NCBI GenBank assembly: GCA_965262565.1
Contig: CBDHFQ010000026.1
Location: 124,001-188,000, forward strand
DNA: 64,000 bases
Direction: 5' to 3'
Source: CBDHFQ01 sp965262565
GTDB taxonomy: Bacteria > Bacteroidota > Bacteroidia > J057
Shown: piece by piece, positions 63,633 to 64,000 of the stretch
Layout of the letters: every line of letters begins with the position of its first letter
Position numbering within the stretch: position 1 is the first letter of the stretch
The notes under the pieces: model-generated
Told to the model about the DNA's origin: nothing
The model's database searches: none
Seen by the model: the letters and a program-made list of their open reading frames with translations, nothing else
Translations under genes and position numbers: made by a program

Positions 63633-64000
63633 CTAATTCTCTGAGGAAGGAAGGTTAAAGGGTGCAGGTACAAATCGAATAGAATCCAATGATTCCTGAT
63701 TTAGTATGTCTTTTGCAGCTTCTCTGTTAAAAAATCCTGATTGGGAAGCAATATCTTCAAAATACCTTTTTGCAATTTCTCTTTCTCCTTGTTCCCAATA
63801 TGCCAATGCAATGTACCACTTGGCAGGTTCAGTCAACTCTTTATTTACGGCTAACACCTCTTGTAATGCACTGATAGCCAATTCTGTTTTTGGGGGATCC
63901 AATCCAAGATATGATACTCCAAGATAAAAAGAATACTTATAGGTAGGACCCTCAGACTTACTTGCCAGTTCTTTCAGTAATGAAGTCGCATCTGCATAAG
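63633..64000 (-). CDS. TPR-like protein (5' end outside window)
   Basis: The frame stays open from the stop at 63633 to the window edge, so the gene begins beyond 64000; the TTG at 63902 is not a real start. Visible units are SLLKELASKSEGPTYKYSFY, TELAISALQEVLAVNKELTE and WYIALAYWEQGEREIAKRYF, consistent with tetratricopeptide repeats of ~34 residues. It has a Pro-rich end (VPAPFNLPSSEN). Possibly co-transcribed with the solenoid-like gene 87 bases downstream. Confidence 0.75.
   Translation of the reverse strand, partial: YADATSLLKELASKSEGPTYKYSFYLGVSYLGLDPPKTELAISALQEVLAVNKELTEPAKWYIALAYWEQGEREIAKRYFEDIASQSGFFNREAAKDILNQESLDSIRFVPAPFNLPSSEN

Overview
The window looks like chromosomal DNA of a Bacteroidota member (Cytophagales or Saprospirales-like rather than Bacteroides itself). 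Evidence: roughly 40% GC by eye; promoter boxes of the TAnnTTTG type; few recognisable Shine-Dalgarno sequences; secreted proteins ending in type IX secretion sorting domains; the Bacteroidota arginine route through an acylornithine carbamoyltransferase; and the neighbourhoods ftsX-DUF3098-uppP and Nif3-zinc ribbon. No rRNA, tRNA, CRISPR array, prophage or insertion sequence was recognised.

Layout. 1-2.4 kb: a cut-off PDZ aspartyl protease, a LacX-like mutarotase homologue and a LOG-family protein. 2.5-9.8 kb (minus): a MacAB-type efflux set (ATPase, two permeases, adaptor) and a TPR hybrid histidine kinase. 9.9-12.6 kb: three tandem MscS channels. 12.8-15 kb: ftsX, DUF3098, uppP. 15-19 kb (minus): M16 protease, O-methyltransferase, MltD-like transglycosylase with LysM. 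19-20.4 kb: a lipoprotein and a methyltransferase. 20.4-24.6 kb (minus): a two-component system with an M61 protease. 25-33.4 kb: arginine cluster GNAT-argG-argC-argD-lysE-argF'-(uma2 remnant, tlpA)-argB. 33.4-35.5 kb (minus): a DgcN/DUF1611 protein and a threonine-synthase-like PLP enzyme. The pair is flanked by a 155-bp perfect direct repeat of the 3' end of argB. 36-39 kb: a lipoprotein gene with an internal stop, a barrel-like protein, DM13 and a GC-rich class IV aminotransferase. 39-43 kb: ddl, recR and a fused glycosyltransferase. 43-48.5 kb: a zinc-ribbon membrane protein and two secreted proteases (S8, M43) with paralogous tails. 48.5-57.8 kb (minus): a TPR protein, zinc ribbon, Nif3, infB, nusA, rimP. 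58-64 kb: a SPOR protein, Ca/Na antiporter, unknown envelope proteins, a regulatory-domain/thioredoxin fusion and a cut-off TPR protein.

Central themes are cell-envelope work and arginine synthesis. The arginine cluster has been opened at three junctions, the last by a segment whose direct repeats suggest single-crossover integration at argB. The rimP-nusA-infB operon has terminator-like hairpins directly in front of both rimP and infB, which suggests attenuation.

Four otherwise healthy genes (efflux ATPase, third mscS, ftsX, subtilase) each carry one apparent single-base insertion, and two others carry in-frame stops where tryptophan is expected. Sequencing error and real decay cannot be separated from the sequence alone.
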